A stretch of 7,993 nt of DNA, taken from the NCBI GenBank assembly GCA_002393895.1, contig DGUE01000183.1:1-7993 (forward strand), read 5' to 3'. Below, in pieces: positions 5,960-7,993 of this stretch. The position numbers and the translations under genes were made by a program. Every line of letters begins with the position of its first letter. The stretch's first letter is position 1. The notes beneath the pieces were generated by a model. It ran no database searches and was not told where the DNA came from. It saw only the letters and a program-made list of their open reading frames with translations. The DNA is from Bacteroidales bacterium UBA4318. GTDB lineage: Bacteria > Bacteroidota > Bacteroidia > Bacteroidales > UBA932.

Positions 5960-5989
5960 CAAATATAGTGAATAAAATTGATTAAGCAA
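5960..5989 (-). promoter_or_regulatory. Candidate promoter at the 3' end of the radical SAM operon
   Basis: On the minus strand TTG (5987-5989), a 19-base spacer and TATATTTG (5960-5967) match the Bacteroidetes promoter pattern (-33 TTG, -7 TAnnTTTG) in both sequence and spacing. It begins only a few bases after the stop codon of the radical SAM gene (5994-5996). No protein gene lies downstream on this strand before the terminator at 5891-5914, so the likely product is a short RNA. The segment is strikingly similar to the promoter ahead of the lipoprotein gene (7580-7608). Confidence 0.5.
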
Positions 5990-5997
5990 TAGCTTAA
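5982..5997 (-). repeat. Inverted repeat across the radical SAM stop codon
   Basis: TTAAGC (5982-5987) and GCTTAA (5992-5997) form a perfect 6-bp stem with a 4-base loop. It contains the TAA stop and overlaps the -33 box of the promoter just downstream. It could be a weak terminator hairpin or an operator for that promoter; the stem is too AT-rich to be strong. Confidence 0.35.
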
Positions 5998-7061
5998 AGC
6001 TTGGAGTAATGGCAGAGGAGAAGTTTGCCGTCGGCGTCCCGCAGGTGCATGCCGTTGCCTTTGCAGTATTTCCAGACCTTGCAGGAGGCGCACTGGTCTT
6101 TATGCATCCAAGAGCGGTCCCGGAAGGGCTGGAAGCGGGTGTTCCAGACTTCCATGAAGTCATCTTGGTAGATGTTTCCCTGATGATAATCGGCCCTGAT
6201 ACTGGGGCAGGCGGAGATGCTGCCGTCGGCAAGGACGGAGCCTATTGTGACGCCTGCCGAACAGATATAGAAATGGCTGCGCACATCGCCTTCATAATTG
6301 CCCAGGAAGCCTTCGCAGCCATATTCGGCCATAATCCGGCCTTCTTTCCGGGTAGCCTTGATGAATTCCATCAGGCCCTTGAATTCTTCGTTGGATAGCT
6401 GAAGTTCCGGGTCTGTGGCAGCTCTGCCAACGGGGAAAACTGTGAACAGCCGCCATTCCTTCAGTCCGAGGCTGATCAGAAACTCTTTAATATCAGATAG
6501 TTGCGAGTAGCTACGCTTATTCACACAGGTGACTACGTCGAAGGCTATCTCTCCGGAATCTATCACCATTTTGATGGCTGCTGTGGCCTTCTCAAAAGAG
6601 CCCTTGCGCCCGCGCATCCAGTCGTGGGTTTCGCCTATGCCGTCAAGGCTGATGGTCATTGCCCTGAGGCCGCTCAGGAGGAGTTTTTCATAACGCTGGG
6701 GAGTCAAGGCAAGGCCGTTCGTCACCATGCCCCAGGGGAATTCTTTTTCGTAAATCATCCGGCCGCAGGCCTCGAGGTCCGGGCGGCAGAGGGGTTCTCC
6801 ACCGGTGATGTTGATCATCACTTTATGCGAATCGGTGACGGCGGCGACGCTGTCCAGCACGCGGCCGAAATCCTCCTTTGGCATGTCTTTGATAGCGGAA
6901 ATCTGCCTGCAGTCGCTTCCACAGTGACGGCAGGCAAGGTTGCAGCGCAGGGTGCATTCCCAGAACAATTGCTTGAGAGGATGCTCCCGCACGAGGTTCT
7001 GCTTGACTCTTTCGGTGATGTCAAGGGCAATTCTGCGGCGAAGAGACAGGGGCTCGGGCAT
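5994..7061 (-). CDS. Radical SAM/SPASM protein, lipoprotein-associated type
   Basis: A 355-residue radical SAM enzyme with an auxiliary-cluster SPASM domain, predicted cytoplasmic. The [4Fe-4S]/S-adenosylmethionine motif CxxxCxxC is C40, C44 and C47 (CNLACRHC); the SAM-binding GGEP is at 87-90, and strands TNG (114-116) and ISLDG (137-141) follow the TIM-barrel pattern. The C-terminal SPASM cysteines are in canonical order: C267, G280-x4-C285, C324-x2-C327-x5-C333, then C350. SPASM enzymes commonly modify peptides or proteins. Its ATG overlaps the stop of the lipoprotein gene by one base (TGATG). From memory this matches the NCBIfam/TIGRFAM type described as radical SAM with a neighbouring lipoprotein in Bacteroidales (TIGR04133-like). 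No substrate is known. Extra cysteines C36 and C51 flank the cluster motif. Family assignment is secure; that it acts on the lipoprotein is inferred. Confidence 0.93.
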   Translation of the reverse strand: MPEPLSLRRRIALDITERVKQNLVREHPLKQLFWECTLRCNLACRHCGSDCRQISAIKDMPKEDFGRVLDSVAAVTDSHKVMINITGGEPLCRPDLEACGRMIYEKEFPWGMVTNGLALTPQRYEKLLLSGLRAMTISLDGIGETHDWMRGRKGSFEKATAAIKMVIDSGEIAFDVVTCVNKRSYSQLSDIKEFLISLGLKEWRLFTVFPVGRAATDPELQLSNEEFKGLMEFIKATRKEGRIMAEYGCEGFLGNYEGDVRSHFYICSAGVTIGSVLADGSISACPSIRADYHQGNIYQDDFMEVWNTRFQPFRDRSWMHKDQCASCKVWKYCKGNGMHLRDADGKLLLCHYSKL

Positions 7062-7546
7062 CAGTCTTGTTTTTTGGGAGACATGGTGGCGTCGGCGGTT
7101 ATTTCGTAGGCGCCTTTATACCAGTTTCCGCTGCCTTTTTTGACCTGTTTAATGGAAAGACCGTCATCTAACAACGCTACCGTCTCGAATTCTCCACCAT
7201 TCTCCGGGCCGTCGATATCCTCGAATGTCACCTTGAATTTGTCTGTTGTCGGCCAGCCATACTTGAGCTGTTCCTTTGAGAATTTGCCGTCGGAGTCGGT
7301 ATACAGGGTATCCTGCACCCATTTTGAATACTCATCAGTTTGATCTCTTTGAGGATTCACTATGACGCGGATGCCTTTGATGGGCTTGCCCTCAGAGGAC
7401 TTGACCTCACCCAAAATGCTGAAGTCGGCGCTGGGCTGACCATATTCCGCCAAGGTATTAAAGACGTGTTCGCATCCCGAAAAACCCAGTATGGTCATCA
7501 GGAAGCCGTAAAGCAATTTCGTCCAGTTGTTAATTCTCTGTTTCAT
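7061..7546 (-). CDS. Radical SAM-associated putative lipoprotein
   Basis: A 161-residue protein with a charged N-terminus (MKQRINNWTK), a hydrophobic stretch (LLYGFLMTILGF) and a lipobox-like LGFSGC, making C25 the probable lipidated residue. The -3 residue is Phe rather than Leu, which Bacteroidetes lipoproteins tolerate. After YGQPSADF (35-42) the mature part opens with ILGEVKSSEGKPIKGIRVIV (44-63), the pattern of a small beta-sandwich like the carboxypeptidase regulatory-like fold. A YTDSDGKFS turn and a further strand-rich region follow. The tail is KK-rich. The YG-P-ADF segment followed by the beta domain is what I recall for the lipoproteins encoded beside radical SAM/SPASM genes in Bacteroidales (TIGR04134-like). 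It has no cysteine other than C25, so a thioether modification on the mature chain is unlikely. The gene is first in a two-gene operon with its own promoter. Function unknown. Confidence 0.85.
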   Translation of the reverse strand: MKQRINNWTKLLYGFLMTILGFSGCEHVFNTLAEYGQPSADFSILGEVKSSEGKPIKGIRVIVNPQRDQTDEYSKWVQDTLYTDSDGKFSKEQLKYGWPTTDKFKVTFEDIDGPENGGEFETVALLDDGLSIKQVKKGSGNWYKGAYEITADATMSPKKQD

Positions 7547-7579
7547 ACCCTATAAATCCGCGAAACGCCGAATCTTGCG

Positions 7580-7608
7580 TAAATATAGTGAAAAATGTGA
7601 TTACTCAA
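7580..7608 (-). promoter_or_regulatory. Candidate promoter of the lipoprotein-radical SAM operon
   Basis: On the minus strand TTG (7606-7608), an 18-base spacer and TATATTTA (7580-7587) fit the Bacteroidetes promoter pattern with one mismatch in the last base of the -7 box. The -33 box lies inside the final codons of the carbonic anhydrase gene. The start of transcription would fall near 7573-7576, leaving about 30 bases of leader before the lipoprotein ATG at 7546. Confidence 0.5.
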
Positions 7609-7993
7609 TCTCTGAAAGTTCTCCAGTAGTGGAATCAATGATGAATCCGCGAACCGTAACACTCCGTGGGACAAGAGGATGGCTGACAATATCGGCCACT
7701 GTCTTGCGGACCGATGCCTCGGTATCGTGAAAGCCTTCCAACCAATCAGCAATGCCTTTCTTTTCCCATTTTGAAAGTTCCTCTTCTGTTATGCCCCTTT
7801 CGAGCATGTGAGGCCTGAACTCCCTGTAACTCATGTGACATGCCCCGCAGGTGGAATGATGGATTACCATTACCTCGTTTACGCCTAGTTCATAAATGGC
7901 TACCAGAAGAGATCTTATGGCTGAATCAGTTTCGGAAAGAATAAGCCCCCCAGCATTCTTGATAATCTTCGCATCTCCATTCTTCAGCCCCAG
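7601..7993 (-). CDS. Beta-class carbonic anhydrase (5' end cut by window edge)
   Basis: The reading frame is open from base 7993 to the TAA at 7601, giving 130 C-terminal residues; roughly 45-60 N-terminal residues, including the first zinc Cys and the Asp-Arg pair, lie off the window. An ATG at 7870 is internal and not the start. The enzyme interconverts CO2 and bicarbonate. Visible signatures are GDAKIIKNAGG (6-16 of the fragment), DSAIRSLLVAIYELGV (23-38) and the second zinc pair H46-x2-C49 in VIHHSTCG. The C-terminal RGFIIDSTTGELSEI is typical of the Rv1284-like beta class. An extra Cys (C52, in CGACH) sits where many relatives have CGM. The gene ends 54 bases before the lipoprotein gene, whose promoter overlaps its 3' end. 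Family assignment is firm. Confidence 0.92.
   Translation of the reverse strand: MGLKNGDAKIIKNAGGLILSETDSAIRSLLVAIYELGVNEVMVIHHSTCGACHMSYREFRPHMLERGITEEELSKWEKKGIADWLEGFHDTEASVRKTVADIVSHPLVPRSVTVRGFIIDSTTGELSEIE

Noticed and set aside
6009..7109. Plus-strand open frames opposite the radical SAM gene
   Set aside because: They lack domain motifs, and the opposite strand encodes a full set of radical SAM and SPASM cysteines.
1..7993. CRISPR array, insertion sequence or phage attachment site
   Set aside because: I saw no regularly spaced repeats, no transposase-like frame and no terminal inverted repeats around the AT-rich toxin-like gene.

Overview
The window looks like chromosomal DNA from a gut-type Bacteroidales bacterium. 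The evidence is a carbon-starvation transporter of the short (~480 aa) form, two DUF4252-type exported proteins around an ECF sigma factor, a radical SAM/SPASM enzyme paired with a small lipoprotein (a pairing I know from Bacteroidales), and several matches to the Bacteroidetes promoter -7 box TAnnTTTG. Most genes are GC-rich in appearance (42 of 60 bases by hand count at 4321-4380). Rikenellaceae or a related Bacteroidales family is plausible, but I cannot fix the genus.

Layout: nearly everything is on the minus strand, so the genes read from right to left. At the right edge is the 3' part of a beta-carbonic anhydrase gene (7601-7993). Next is a two-gene operon, a small lipoprotein (7061-7546) followed by a radical SAM/SPASM protein (5994-7061), with its own promoter overlapping the end of the carbonic anhydrase gene. 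Below it is a gap holding a second, similar promoter and two hairpins. One hairpin is a UUCG-capped terminator, so the gap may encode a ~70-nt RNA. The only plus-strand gene (about 5403-5885) converges on this gap. It is AT-richer than its neighbours and resembles a stand-alone CdiA-type C-terminal nuclease toxin domain.

Divergent from the toxin-like gene is a tightly coupled four-gene operon: DUF4252-like protein, ECF sigma factor, single-pass membrane protein (probable anti-sigma or regulator), second DUF4252-like protein (5165 down to 3319). Every junction overlaps. After it comes cstA (1829-3283) with a good candidate promoter of its own. The left end holds an arginine-biosynthesis operon: a GNAT N-acyltransferase (1038-1598) followed by argG (1-1038, cut by the window edge), overlapping by one base.

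How the parts fit: GNAT-argG is anabolic arginine synthesis, probably through N-acylated glutamate. CstA imports pyruvate or peptides. The sigma operon looks like a self-contained envelope-signalling module. The lipoprotein-radical SAM pair is an uncharacterised system in which the enzyme may modify, or be linked in function to, the lipoprotein. This pair, the candidate small RNA beside it and the orphan nuclease gene are the most interesting parts of the window.
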